This document shows, piece by piece, positions 7,940-15,667 of a DNA stretch of 33,646 nt (the first letter of the stretch is position 1; each line of letters opens with the position of its first letter). Source of the DNA: Paenibacillus maysiensis (lineage in GTDB: Bacteria; Bacillota; Bacilli; Paenibacillales; Paenibacillaceae); assembly GCF_000520815.1 (NCBI RefSeq), contig NZ_ASRY01000157.1, positions 1 to 33,646 of the forward strand, given 5' to 3'. Under the pieces are notes generated by a model. It had not been told where the DNA came from. It did no database searches and saw only the letters and a program-made list of their open reading frames with translations. Position numbers and translations under genes: made by a program.

Positions 7940-8677
7940 ATGGCAGAGCACTTAGCAGATATCTTGAAGTTATTGAAGCAAAAAGAGTGGGTGGATTTGT
8001 CCCACGCCTTTTATCCTGAAATTCCTCATTTTCCGCTATTCGATAATGTTCAGGTTGACACGCTGTTTACTCATGACGATGGTTTTTTTGTGAAGCAATA
8101 CTATTTTCCGGGGCAGTATGGCACGCATATTGACGCACCAGTTCATTTTGTGAAGGGCAAACGTTATTTGCATGAGCTTTCCTTGAAGGAGCTGGTTCTG
8201 CCGCTGATCGTTATTGACCGTTCAGCAGCCGTGGCCACTAATCCCGACTATGAGCTTACGGTTGCCGACATTGTGGCTTTTGAGAAGGAGCATGGACGAA
8301 TTGTCGATCAAGCTTTTGTAGCCTTTCGCAGTGATTGGAGCAAGCGTTGGCCTGATTCGGAGGCCTTTTCGAACAAGGATGCAACGGGAGACGCACACTG
8401 CCCGGGCTGGTCGCTGGATGCGCTGCGCTTTTTGGTAGAGGAGCGGAATGTCGCAGCCATCGGACATGAAACGCTGGATACCGATTCCTCCGTTGCTTAT
8501 CGCAAAGCAGGCAAGCTGGTAGGGGAATATTACATATTGGAACAGGATCGTTATCAGGTTGAGGTGCTGACGAATTTAGACAAGCTGCCTCCGACGGGTG
8601 CTGTCATTTATAATATCGTACCGAGCATTCAGGATTCCCCCGGATTTCCGGTGCGTTCGTTTGCTATTTTGCCTTAA
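7940..8677 (+). CDS. Cyclase-family metal hydrolase (kynurenine formamidase-like)
   Basis: The protein has the cyclase/arylformamidase fold (PF04199). The opening motif is WVDLSHAFYPEIPHFP, and the metal motif GTHIDAPVHF is at residues 61-70 with His63, Asp65 and His69 as likely ligands. A second His-rich stretch is GHETLDTD. Family members hydrolyse amide or ester bonds of small cyclic or aromatic compounds; there are no tryptophan-catabolism neighbours, so the substrate is open. An in-frame ATG at 7931 touches the ribosome binding site GAGGAGGA (7923-7930), so I choose the ATG at 7940, which has 9-base spacing and gives 245 residues. It lies about 45 bases after the GH12 remnant and ends before a strong terminator. 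Confidence 0.85.
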   Translation: MAEHLADILKLLKQKEWVDLSHAFYPEIPHFPLFDNVQVDTLFTHDDGFFVKQYYFPGQYGTHIDAPVHFVKGKRYLHELSLKELVLPLIVIDRSAAVATNPDYELTVADIVAFEKEHGRIVDQAFVAFRSDWSKRWPDSEAFSNKDATGDAHCPGWSLDALRFLVEERNVAAIGHETLDTDSSVAYRKAGKLVGEYYILEQDRYQVEVLTNLDKLPPTGAVIYNIVPSIQDSPGFPVRSFAILP

Positions 8678-8725
8678 TCATTTGATACCGGGTTGTTTGA
8701 ATACGATTATACAATCATCTTGAGC

Positions 8726-8765
8726 ATAAAAGACCGGTTCAGATATATCTGAACCGGTCTTTTAT
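8726..8765. terminator. Perfect 40-base palindromic terminator
   Basis: Both arms are 20 bases with no mismatch and no loop base to spare: ATAAAAGACCGGTTCAGATA and its exact complement. The T-rich far arm makes it a terminator on either strand, placed between the convergent cyclase and DUF4183 genes. Confidence 0.85.
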
Positions 8766-8834
8766 GGATTATTCGGGGTAGTGAACAGTGTGCTTGATTG
8801 CTCAGTCCAGCTTGAATCTAAATAGTGGAATAGC

Positions 8835-9248
8835 TTAAGTGATAATAGTGACGGTAGGAGCAGAGATGGTAGGCTGTGTTGTGATGGTGGAGGTCGTGCC
8901 GCTAAAGTCTGATATTTCTATGACAACTGGAACACCCGGTGTAATATCCACGGAGGCAATGACCAGACTTGCTGTGCTTAGGGTGAATAAGGAACTCTGC
9001 TGAATAACTCCGTTAATATAATAATTAGCAGAATCCGTAGCCGTTAATGTCGGCAAAGCAACTACTGGAGCATCAGCGTCATCTACAAAGCTTGCAGCAG
9101 GAACGGTTGTTGTTGTAGCTCCGATCATTCCGGCTGTAATCGTTGCAAAAAAACGAGTCACGGCTGGGGTAATGGTCGTGGTTACAGCACCACCGGAGGC
9201 TACGGGGGCAGTAGCTACTGCTGTATACACAGGTTTTATGATTGGCAT
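8835..9248 (-). CDS. DUF4183 domain protein
   Basis: The 137-residue protein is rich in Thr, Ala, Val and Ile and has no signal peptide. The middle carries the DUF4183 hallmark YYINGVIQQSSLFTLS, followed by a segment of the form V-x-I-T-P-G-V-P-V-V-I-E-I. The same motif occurs in the collagen-like protein encoded divergently at 9502, which identifies both as one family. DUF4183 proteins occur in spore-forming Bacillales; a role in the spore surface is my inference. An upstream ATG would add 13 residues, but the ATG at 9248 has AAAGGAG at 8-base spacing and is preferred. The C-terminus is a Thr/Ile repeat of low complexity. Confidence 0.75.
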   Translation of the reverse strand: MPIIKPVYTAVATAPVASGGAVTTTITPAVTRFFATITAGMIGATTTTVPAASFVDDADAPVVALPTLTATDSANYYINGVIQQSSLFTLSTASLVIASVDITPGVPVVIEISDFSGTTSTITTQPTISAPTVTIIT

Positions 9249-9501
9249 GGGGCTCATCTCCTTTCTTGGATGGTTTGAACCATGCAATGGCTCATAATCA
9301 ATAAATGAGTGTGATCCAGATTCGGAAACGGCATATTAACCTTTATGTTAATAATCAGGGTGGATGAAGGAAGCCTCATTTTACTGCAAATATAGATGGA
9401 AGCGATTCACTAATAACGGACTACTGCAAATGCCCAAAACCCTACAGGGTAATGTGCATACAATATCATAGAGATGAGAAAAGGAGGTGTAAACGGCTGG
9501 T

Positions 9502-10323
9502 ATGGGCAAACGCGCTTCATCACGAAGAAGGCATGGAAAGCGAACCGTACTTTACAGATTCATCAGACGTAAGAAATGTAAGACAAGTTTTAAATTCAGA
9601 CGTAGAAGAAAGACGAGGTTACATTTCAAAAAACATCCGAAGCTGACTATGCATCGGCAGCATAGTAGCGTTCCTGCCAAACGGCGCAGAAGATTAAACC
9701 TGACGGGAAAGCAAGGTATGCCGGGTCCGGCAGGGCAGCAGGGTAAGTCCGGCCCGGCAGGAGGGCAAGGCGTAACCGGCTCGCCGGGTGTGCAAGGTCC
9801 ACCAGGACTGACAGGTGCACAAGGCATTCCGGGTTTGGCAGGAGCGCAGGGTGTACCCGGAGCAGCGGGAGCACCTGGAACTCCGGGCCCGGTAGGTGCA
9901 GGGATATCAGGAGCGACAGGTGCAACGGGCATACAGGGCCCGACAGGAACACAGGGAGTATCCGGCTCAACGGGAGCGCAGGGTGTAACAGGTCCTTCCG
10001 GCCCGGCATTCGACATTGCAGATATTGAAATTGTTCCTACCGCTGAACGGTATTTTTATTTTGCCCCCGAGGATATTCAATCTTCGGTCACGATCAGAGT
10101 GGATCAATTCTCTGTTGATGGAGCCCAAGAGGCTTCTCCGCTATTTAATGTCGGAAGTAACAGCTATGCCAATTTGTATATTAACGGGATGATACAAGAA
10201 AGCACTCTGTATAGCCTGACGCCTTCTTCGGTGACGATTCATCTCGACGAAGGAGAAACGATTCACTCCGGTACCCCTATCATTGTGGAAATCGTTCAAT
10301 TCAGGGCGCGATACAGTGCGTAA
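9502..10323 (+). CDS. Collagen-like protein with C-terminal DUF4183 domain
   Basis: Three parts are visible. Residues 1-66 are extremely basic (runs such as KFRRRRKTR and KRRRR). Residues about 69-168 are unbroken Gly-X-Y triplets (GMPGPAGQQG and similar, later with many G-A-T/G-P-T triplets). Residues about 172-273 form a DUF4183 domain containing YINGMIQESTLYSL, akin to the neighbour at 8835. The plan resembles exosporium glycoproteins of the BclA kind, in which a triple-helical stalk carries a globular trimeric head; I infer a spore-surface or exosporial filament here. There is no signal peptide, as expected for proteins made in the mother cell. The start is fixed by GGAGGTG about 12 bases upstream. 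Confidence 0.8.
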   Translation: MGKRASSRRRHGKRTVLYRFIRRKKCKTSFKFRRRRKTRLHFKKHPKLTMHRQHSSVPAKRRRRLNLTGKQGMPGPAGQQGKSGPAGGQGVTGSPGVQGPPGLTGAQGIPGLAGAQGVPGAAGAPGTPGPVGAGISGATGATGIQGPTGTQGVSGSTGAQGVTGPSGPAFDIADIEIVPTAERYFYFAPEDIQSSVTIRVDQFSVDGAQEASPLFNVGSNSYANLYINGMIQESTLYSLTPSSVTIHLDEGETIHSGTPIIVEIVQFRARYSA

Positions 10324-10351
10324 TACAGCACGCTATACGATGTACGGTTAT

Positions 10352-11293
10352 TCAAAACCAAGACTGGTTATATGGCGCAGGTCCTTCCATACGGACACCG
10401 AGCTGTTGTCTAGGCCAGAATGGATTACGCAGTAGTTCCCGTCCTACCGCCACCAGATCAGCCCAACCGTTATGCAAAATTTCCTCTGCCTGAATCCCGT
10501 GAGTGATCAGTCCTACGGCAGCAGTCGGAATATCAGCAGCCTGACGAATGGCCTCCGAGTACGGTACTTCATAGCCCGGATACACGCTCGGCACGTCCGG
10601 CAATACACCGCCAGTGCTGACATCGATCAAATCTACACCTTGTGCTTTCATATAGTGGGCATATTGAATGGAATCCTGTAATCCATTGCCTAGTGGGCTA
10701 TATTCGTCAGCGGAAATCCACACACACAACGGGCCGCTCCACACCAAGCGAATCTCATCAATAATCTGCTGCAAAAATTGATAACGTCGCTCTTCCGAGC
10801 CACCATATGCATCTTCCCGTTGATCGGTATACTTGGACAAAAAATCGTTAATCAGATATCCGTGTGCCGCATGTAGCTCAATGACGTCTATTCCAGCTTG
10901 CGAAGCCCGCTTGGCGGCTTCCTTGAAGGCAAGCACAAGGTTATGAATTTCTTCAATGGACAGCGCATGGGTCGCCCGTTCGCGGTGAGGCAAAGCAGAG
11001 GCAGATACAGCTGTTTCCTGAGGCAATGAGCCTTTGCGCCCGACGTGCCAGAGCTGGAGGCCAGCTTTGGAGCCTTGATCATGGATGGCTTGTACGACTT
11101 TTTGCAGCGGGGCGATGTGCTTGTCGCTCCATAAGCTGAGGCTACCCGAATCTTTCCCCTGCGGGGTAACCGCATGTACCTCAAGCATGACCAGCCCCAC
11201 CTGTCCAAGCGCCCGAGCGCCGTAATTCAGCGTATGCCAATCGGTTGCTTTTCCATCTTCTTTAGCTGAAACTGTACCCATGGGTGACATCAT
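10352..11293 (-). CDS. NADH:flavin oxidoreductase, Old Yellow Enzyme (YqjM/NamA-like), 5' end damaged
   Basis: The protein is a TIM-barrel FMN oxidoreductase close to B. subtilis YqjM, with GLQLWHVGRKG, the substrate-binding pair HAAHGYL, and VGRELLRNPF near the end. Such enzymes reduce activated C=C bonds with NADPH. Two things suggest decay. First, the frame opens at MMSPMG, about 20 residues late. Upstream the codons still read F-K-I-D-M-stop-P-N-K-N-R-I, an Old Yellow Enzyme N-terminus with stops, and there is no ribosome binding site before the ATG. Second, the FMN-contacting Arg (Arg215 of YqjM) is Trp here (GPLCVWISADEY). The Cys26 position is Gly, which occurs in other family members. 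I think it is a pseudogene or a non-functional protein, although the long frame could be translated. Confidence 0.75.
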   Translation of the reverse strand: MMSPMGTVSAKEDGKATDWHTLNYGARALGQVGLVMLEVHAVTPQGKDSGSLSLWSDKHIAPLQKVVQAIHDQGSKAGLQLWHVGRKGSLPQETAVSASALPHRERATHALSIEEIHNLVLAFKEAAKRASQAGIDVIELHAAHGYLINDFLSKYTDQREDAYGGSEERRYQFLQQIIDEIRLVWSGPLCVWISADEYSPLGNGLQDSIQYAHYMKAQGVDLIDVSTGGVLPDVPSVYPGYEVPYSEAIRQAADIPTAAVGLITHGIQAEEILHNGWADLVAVGRELLRNPFWPRQQLGVRMEGPAPYNQSWF

Positions 11294-11434
11294 AATCCGG
11301 TTTTTATTTGGTTACATATCTATTTTAAATTAACCATTTTAACTTATAAAATAATGTTATTTTTGATATTAACAATGAATTTTAAGGTGGGATGTGGAGA
11401 CAGGAAGAGTTGCATAAATATTATTTGCAATTTA

Positions 11435-11450
11435 GTTAGTTATCACTTAC
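11435..11450. promoter_or_regulatory. Putative TetR operator before tetR
   Basis: GTTAG-TTATCA-CTTAC is an imperfect inverted repeat directly before the tetR start. It has the same 5-6-5 layout as the site at 12069-12084, which suggests autoregulation. Confidence 0.55.
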
Positions 11451-11453
11451 TAT

Positions 11454-12044
11454 ATGTTTATGAACAAGAAAACACATGTAGATAGCAAGAAGAAGGATAT
11501 TATGCAAGCAGCTATGCGCTTATTTGCGACCAAGGGCATCGATGGCATTTCTGTCAAAGAAATCGGGGAGGCTGCCGGTGTGACGGATGCCGCGATTTAT
11601 AAGCATTTTAAGAGTAAAGATGCGATGGCCTTGGAAGTATTCGGGCAGTATTGCAACAGCTACACTACGTTGATTGACTTCTATCGCAAGCAGAGCGGGA
11701 GCTTCATTAGCCGTTTTCATCAATTGGTGGACGAGGTGCTTGTGATGCACGATGAAGATCAGTATGGTCTGCTTCTGTTATCACAGCATCATGAGCTATA
11801 TGTGGAGGCAAGCCAAAGCTCGAATGTCCGGGAGCCGCTAGAGGCGTTAGTCGAATTTATTGAGCAGGGGATTCGGCACGGAGAACTGCCCAAGCAGGAT
11901 GCCCAGCTATCCGGTACGCTCATTATTGGAGCCATTACACGCTTGTCCGTGTCCAGTCTGGAGGGTGAATTGCCCCAGCAGCTTATTCCGTTTGCAACGG
12001 AGGTCAAGGAACGTTTAACCGCTTTATTAAGTCAAGGTCAGTAG
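11454..12044 (+). CDS. TetR/AcrR-family transcriptional regulator
   Basis: Residues about 10-57 form a TetR DNA-binding domain: KKDIMQAAMRLFATKGIDGISVKEIGEAAGVTDAAIYKHFKSKDAMALEVF is split over the helices in the usual order. The rest is a divergent ligand-binding helical bundle. An ATG two codons downstream (11460) is an equal choice; neither has a clear ribosome binding site. The gene is followed by a flavodoxin-fold oxidoreductase in the same direction. Matching inverted repeats lie before both genes (11435 and 12069), so the protein probably represses itself and that enzyme until it meets a ligand such as a quinone or other electrophile (inference). Confidence 0.88.
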   Translation: MFMNKKTHVDSKKKDIMQAAMRLFATKGIDGISVKEIGEAAGVTDAAIYKHFKSKDAMALEVFGQYCNSYTTLIDFYRKQSGSFISRFHQLVDEVLVMHDEDQYGLLLLSQHHELYVEASQSSNVREPLEALVEFIEQGIRHGELPKQDAQLSGTLIIGAITRLSVSSLEGELPQQLIPFATEVKERLTALLSQGQ

Positions 12045-12068
12045 TGACCTTTTCTTTTTAAATATAAA

Positions 12069-12084
12069 GTTAGTGTTTTCTAAC
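12069..12084. promoter_or_regulatory. Putative TetR operator before the flavodoxin-fold gene
   Basis: GTTAG-TGTTTT-CTAAC is a perfect 5-bp inverted repeat with a 6-base spacer, 36 bases before the ATG at 12120. The left half GTTAG is identical to the site before tetR. Confidence 0.6.
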
Positions 12085-12119
12085 TAAAAAATAAAATATG
12101 AGGGTAGGAAGTGGCTCGA

Positions 12120-12701
12120 ATGTCTAAAAAGATATTGGTTATTCAGGGAAATCCGGTCGTTGGCAGTTATGGAGAAGCGCTGGCTCAATCCTATGTAAAA
12201 GGAGCGGAGGCTGCGGGGGCTGAGGTGCGTTTATTGCAGTTGTCCGCGTTGGACTTTAATCCTAATCTGTTAGGTGGATATCGCAATAAATTGCCGCTGG
12301 AACCGGATTTAATCAAGGCTCAGGAATCCATTAAGTGGGCGGAGCATCTGGTTTTCGTTTTTCCGATCTGGTGGGGGAGCTTGCCTGCATTAATGAAGGG
12401 TTTCATTGACCGTACCATTATGCCGGGATTTGCGTTTAAGTATCAAAAAGGGAAATCCATGCCTGACAAGCTCTTAAAAGGCAGAACGGCCCGCCTCATT
12501 ACTACGATGGACGGACCGGGCTGGTATTACCGATTTTTCCAGGGACAGCCTGGGCATCGGATGATGAAGGATTCCACGCTGCATTTATGCGGTGTCAAAC
12601 CGGTGCGTTCTACTACAATTGCTCTCATGAATAAATTATCAGATCAACAGCGCAACGATTGGCTGAGCAAGGTCGAGCAGCTAGGACGAAGCATGAGCTA
12701 A
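12120..12701 (+). CDS. NAD(P)H-dependent flavin oxidoreductase, quinone reductase (Flavodoxin_2) family
   Basis: The 193-residue protein has a flavodoxin-like fold. The N-terminal strand is KKILVIQGNPVVGSYGEAL, with the nucleotide loop at about 10-17. The family motif PIWWGSLPALMKGFIDR lies near residue 82, and a third conserved stretch is TTMDGPGWYY. Relatives (MdaB, KefF, NQO-like) transfer two electrons from NAD(P)H through FAD or FMN to quinones. A GTG at 12111 overlaps the ribosome binding site AGGAAG, so I take the ATG at 12120 with 8-base spacing. It follows tetR by 75 bases and has its own promoter region with an operator-like repeat; this suggests a stress-inducible detoxification unit. 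Confidence 0.85.
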   Translation: MSKKILVIQGNPVVGSYGEALAQSYVKGAEAAGAEVRLLQLSALDFNPNLLGGYRNKLPLEPDLIKAQESIKWAEHLVFVFPIWWGSLPALMKGFIDRTIMPGFAFKYQKGKSMPDKLLKGRTARLITTMDGPGWYYRFFQGQPGHRMMKDSTLHLCGVKPVRSTTIALMNKLSDQQRNDWLSKVEQLGRSMS

Positions 12702-12705
12702 GTTT

Positions 12706-13764
12706 TCATGATGAAGGGATCAGCTTCTGATCTTTGAACTGGGCGAACAGATCGAGAAATACGGTTTCGCTGTCGGCAACTTCGTGAAAACCAAATTGTT
12801 TTATTTTTGTCGTATCAGTGATCACATCATTTTCACTTCCCCATATTAAATCGCCAAATGGCCAAGCGGCTACTTTTTCATAAGGGGTAGGCTGTAGATC
12901 ATATTTTTGTACCATAGCATCCCAGGTTTCCTTTTGCAGTGGCATCATGTCAGATAATGAAATGGTTTGCACAGGGGCAGTATCCATTCCGAAACATTCG
13001 GCAAATTGGGGCCATATATGTTCCCATCTGAAGACATCCCCGTTCGTCACATTGAAAACTTCAAAAGCGGTATGCTCCTGCGTAGCTGCCCAGACGGAGG
13101 CGCGTGCCAGTAAAGAAGCGTCGGTGATTTGTACTAATGCGCGGTACGCGCCTTCTTTTCCGGGGAAGCGGAGCGGCAGCCCCAATTCCTTGGAAATCGA
13201 GGCATATACGGCAATCAGCATGGCGAGGTTCATCGGATTCCCTATGGACAATCCAGCGACCACATCAGGTCTGAGTATCGTCCAAGACCATGCTTTTCCT
13301 TTTTGGTGCGTTCGCAAGAAATCTTCTTGATTATAGTAAAAGTTTGGAGGAAGGTGACGAGGATCACTTTCCTTGGCCGGGGTTTTAAACTTCCCCAGAT
13401 GAGAACCGTACACCTTGGCTCCTTGCATCAAAATAACTCTTTGCAGAGAACCGGATCTTTCTTCCACGGCTTTTACAACATGCTCTAGCATACTTGTATT
13501 TACTTCTATTAGTTCTTTGGAGAGAGCCGGAAAGTTCTGATAGGCTGCATAAAAGATATGAGTTACCTCTGGTATCCCCCTTAATTTTTCCTGAATGTCT
13601 ACCTCATTTAACAGATCCATACTTACATATCGTTCTGGATGCTGGTCTGGAATCGTTCTGGCAATTCCGATGGCGTCCCAATCCTCCAATTGACTGATAT
13701 GCTCCAAAATATAACTCCCAATAATCCCAGTCGCGCCTACGACAAGTGCTACTTTTTTGGACAT
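12706..13764 (-). CDS. SDR-family NAD(P)-dependent oxidoreductase, PRISE-like
   Basis: The 352-residue protein begins with a Rossmann dinucleotide motif, VVGATGIIGSYILEH. It carries the long motif of the progesterone-5-beta-reductase/iridoid-synthase group: GAKVYGSHLGKFKTPAKES is followed by P-P-N-F-Y-Y-N-Q-E-D. Such enzymes reduce enone substrates with NADPH. The longer frame begins at 13869, but the ATG at 13764 has AAAGGAG at good spacing and starts the fold, so I choose it. It lies 22 bases after the MFS gene on the same strand, forming an operon with it, and its stop is only 4 bases from the convergent oxidoreductase. The substrate is unknown. Confidence 0.85.
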   Translation of the reverse strand: MSKKVALVVGATGIIGSYILEHISQLEDWDAIGIARTIPDQHPERYVSMDLLNEVDIQEKLRGIPEVTHIFYAAYQNFPALSKELIEVNTSMLEHVVKAVEERSGSLQRVILMQGAKVYGSHLGKFKTPAKESDPRHLPPNFYYNQEDFLRTHQKGKAWSWTILRPDVVAGLSIGNPMNLAMLIAVYASISKELGLPLRFPGKEGAYRALVQITDASLLARASVWAATQEHTAFEVFNVTNGDVFRWEHIWPQFAECFGMDTAPVQTISLSDMMPLQKETWDAMVQKYDLQPTPYEKVAAWPFGDLIWGSENDVITDTTKIKQFGFHEVADSETVFLDLFAQFKDQKLIPSS

Positions 13765-13786
13765 GATACATGCTCCTTTCTGGATA

Positions 13787-15004
13787 TCAAACGACGCAGG
13801 TTTTCTGTTTCTTCGAGTTCTTATCTTTATCATCCCCATGCCAGCTCCATAGCGTGACGAAGAGGCCAAGCAGTGTAACCACAGCGGCTACCCAGGGAAG
13901 AGATTGAAGCCCCAATGGACTTTCCAGCACCATCCCGCCAAGCCATGCACCCAGCGCACCTCCGAGGTTAAAAGCACCGATATTGAGAGCGGACGCCAGA
14001 TTGGGGGCGAATTTGGCTTTGTCCAGCACACGCATCTGAAATCCGGGCACAGTGCCAAATGCAGCAAATCCCCAGACAAAAATTGTAATGACGGTTGCCC
14101 AAGGGCTATGGCTTGTAAATGTAAAGAGTCCCAGTACCATGGTTAGCAGAATCAGTATTCCTACTAAGGAGGGCAGGAGCTTTCGATCAGATAGTTTGCC
14201 CCCTACAATATTCCCAAGCGTGAGTCCTACGCCAAACAATAGCAACAAGAGCGTAACCGTGCTCTCCTGAAAGCCTGTAATCTCGGTGAGTAGAGGGGAA
14301 ATGTAAGTAAACACGACAAACACACCGCCAAATCCGAAAACGGTCATCAACAACGTGAGTAGCACCTGTGGGTTACGAAGCACACTTAGCTCTTGTCTGA
14401 AGTTAGGCGGTTGTTCATTGTTTAATTTGGGAATGAAAATGGCGAGTGCAACCAGAGAAAAGATTCCCAGCAAAGAGACGACCCAAAAGGGTGCACGCCA
14501 TCCGTACGCTTGACCGATAAAAGTACCGAGCGGAACGCCTAATATGTTGGCCAAAGTAACGCCGATAAACATCATCGCAATCGCGCTGGCCCGCTTGTCG
14601 GGGCTTACTAACTTCGCTGCAATCACAGATCCGACACCAAACACAGTACCGTGTGTAAAAGATGAAAGAATACGAGCGATCATCATCACCGTATAGCTGG
14701 GTGCATTCGCACTAAGAACATTGGCAGCGACGAATAAGGCCATCAACGCCAAAAGCAATATCTTTCTCGGCAAACGAACGGTTAAAATGGTCAGAAGAGG
14801 GCCTCCAATAGCCACACCGAGCGCATATATGGAGACCAACGAGCCTGCCTTACGAATGGAAATATGAAGATCCCCCGCGACTTCTGGCAGGATACCCATA
14901 ATGACAAATTCCGTTGTCCCAATGGCAAATGCACTGATCATTAACATATAAATGGCAAGGGGAAAACGCGAACTGGATTTCTGCCCGCTTAAAACTGTAT
15001 TCAC
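13787..15004 (-). CDS. MFS transporter, DHA1 drug-efflux type
   Basis: The 405-residue protein has 12 predicted membrane segments. The first-loop signature is TEFVIMGILPEVAGDLHIS, and the cytoplasmic loop motif between segments 2 and 3 is TVRLPRK. This is the AraJ/YdhP/PbuE-like DHA1 family of proton-driven exporters. The start codon is GTG at 15004, with AAGGATGAGG just upstream. It is the first gene of a two-gene operon with the PRISE-like oxidoreductase and is divergent from an HxlR regulator. The C-terminus after the last helix is a short Lys/Asp-rich tail. Efflux of a toxic organic compound is likely; which compound is unknown. Confidence 0.88.
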   Translation of the reverse strand: MNTVLSGQKSSSRFPLAIYMLMISAFAIGTTEFVIMGILPEVAGDLHISIRKAGSLVSIYALGVAIGGPLLTILTVRLPRKILLLALMALFVAANVLSANAPSYTVMMIARILSSFTHGTVFGVGSVIAAKLVSPDKRASAIAMMFIGVTLANILGVPLGTFIGQAYGWRAPFWVVSLLGIFSLVALAIFIPKLNNEQPPNFRQELSVLRNPQVLLTLLMTVFGFGGVFVVFTYISPLLTEITGFQESTVTLLLLLFGVGLTLGNIVGGKLSDRKLLPSLVGILILLTMVLGLFTFTSHSPWATVITIFVWGFAAFGTVPGFQMRVLDKAKFAPNLASALNIGAFNLGGALGAWLGGMVLESPLGLQSLPWVAAVVTLLGLFVTLWSWHGDDKDKNSKKQKTCVV

Positions 15005-15136
15005 TGTGCCTCATCCTTTCTTTTTTTGAATTCACTTGCACAATGAATTATGCTGGAGAGGTAGGAAGTTGAGAAGTACGCACTTTATTTCGCGCTAGTT
15101 TCTTTGAAGTAAGTATTGTGAAGGGAGTAGGGAAAA

Positions 15137-15466
15137 TTGAGACCCGCTGAATCGGATTACGCTGCTAATGTGACACTTGGAATTATTGAAGGGAAGTGGA
15201 AGCTGCTTCTGCTCTGCCATATGCATAACGGCACCAAACGCTTCTGTGAATTTACCAGCCTGATCCCAGGGCTTACGCAAAAAGTATTAACATATCAGCT
15301 CAGAGAGCTTGAGGCTAATGGACTGGTGGAACGAAAGATCTACCCCGAGATTCCGCCCCGAGTGGAATATTCATTGACCGCGTACGGTGAAAGCCTGGTT
15401 CCATTGCTGGATTTAATGAATCAGTGGGGACAGGATCATCAGAAGCTGAAAGCAGCCTTGGAGTAG
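15137..15466 (+). CDS. HxlR-family transcriptional regulator
   Basis: The 109-residue protein is a complete winged-helix HxlR regulator. The recognisable order is GIIEGKWKLLLL, then TQKVLTYQLRELEANGLVERK, then the wing PPRVEYSLTAYGESL. Family members respond to aldehydes, quinones or disulfide stress; the N-terminal Cys found in many members (CP before the first helix) is absent, but Cys27 and Cys37 exist. The start is a TTG preceded by AAGGGAG at 9-base spacing; no ATG is available before the fold begins. It is divergent from the MFS-SDR operon across a 130-base gap, so control of that operon is the natural inference. Confidence 0.85.
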   Translation: MRPAESDYAANVTLGIIEGKWKLLLLCHMHNGTKRFCEFTSLIPGLTQKVLTYQLRELEANGLVERKIYPEIPPRVEYSLTAYGESLVPLLDLMNQWGQDHQKLKAALE

Positions 15467-15667
15467 AATGGTTAATTTGAGCGAGTCATTGTTTTCATTA
15501 AGAGATTGGGGGCTGTTATATATTTGTGATATAGATTCATTCAATTTTATACATGTTTAGCATCGTTTATTTTCGCAAGTGGGAGCGTCAAGAAGTTTGT
15601 GTAAATGAAAATAACCTTTCCCGTAGAAGGTGGTATTAATCTATGGTGGTGAACATGGCTTGGAGTT

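Noticed and set aside
9552..10016. 154-residue minus-strand frame rich in Pro/Gly/Cys
   Set aside because: It is the complement of the Gly-X-Y repeats, which forces a repetitive antisense frame.
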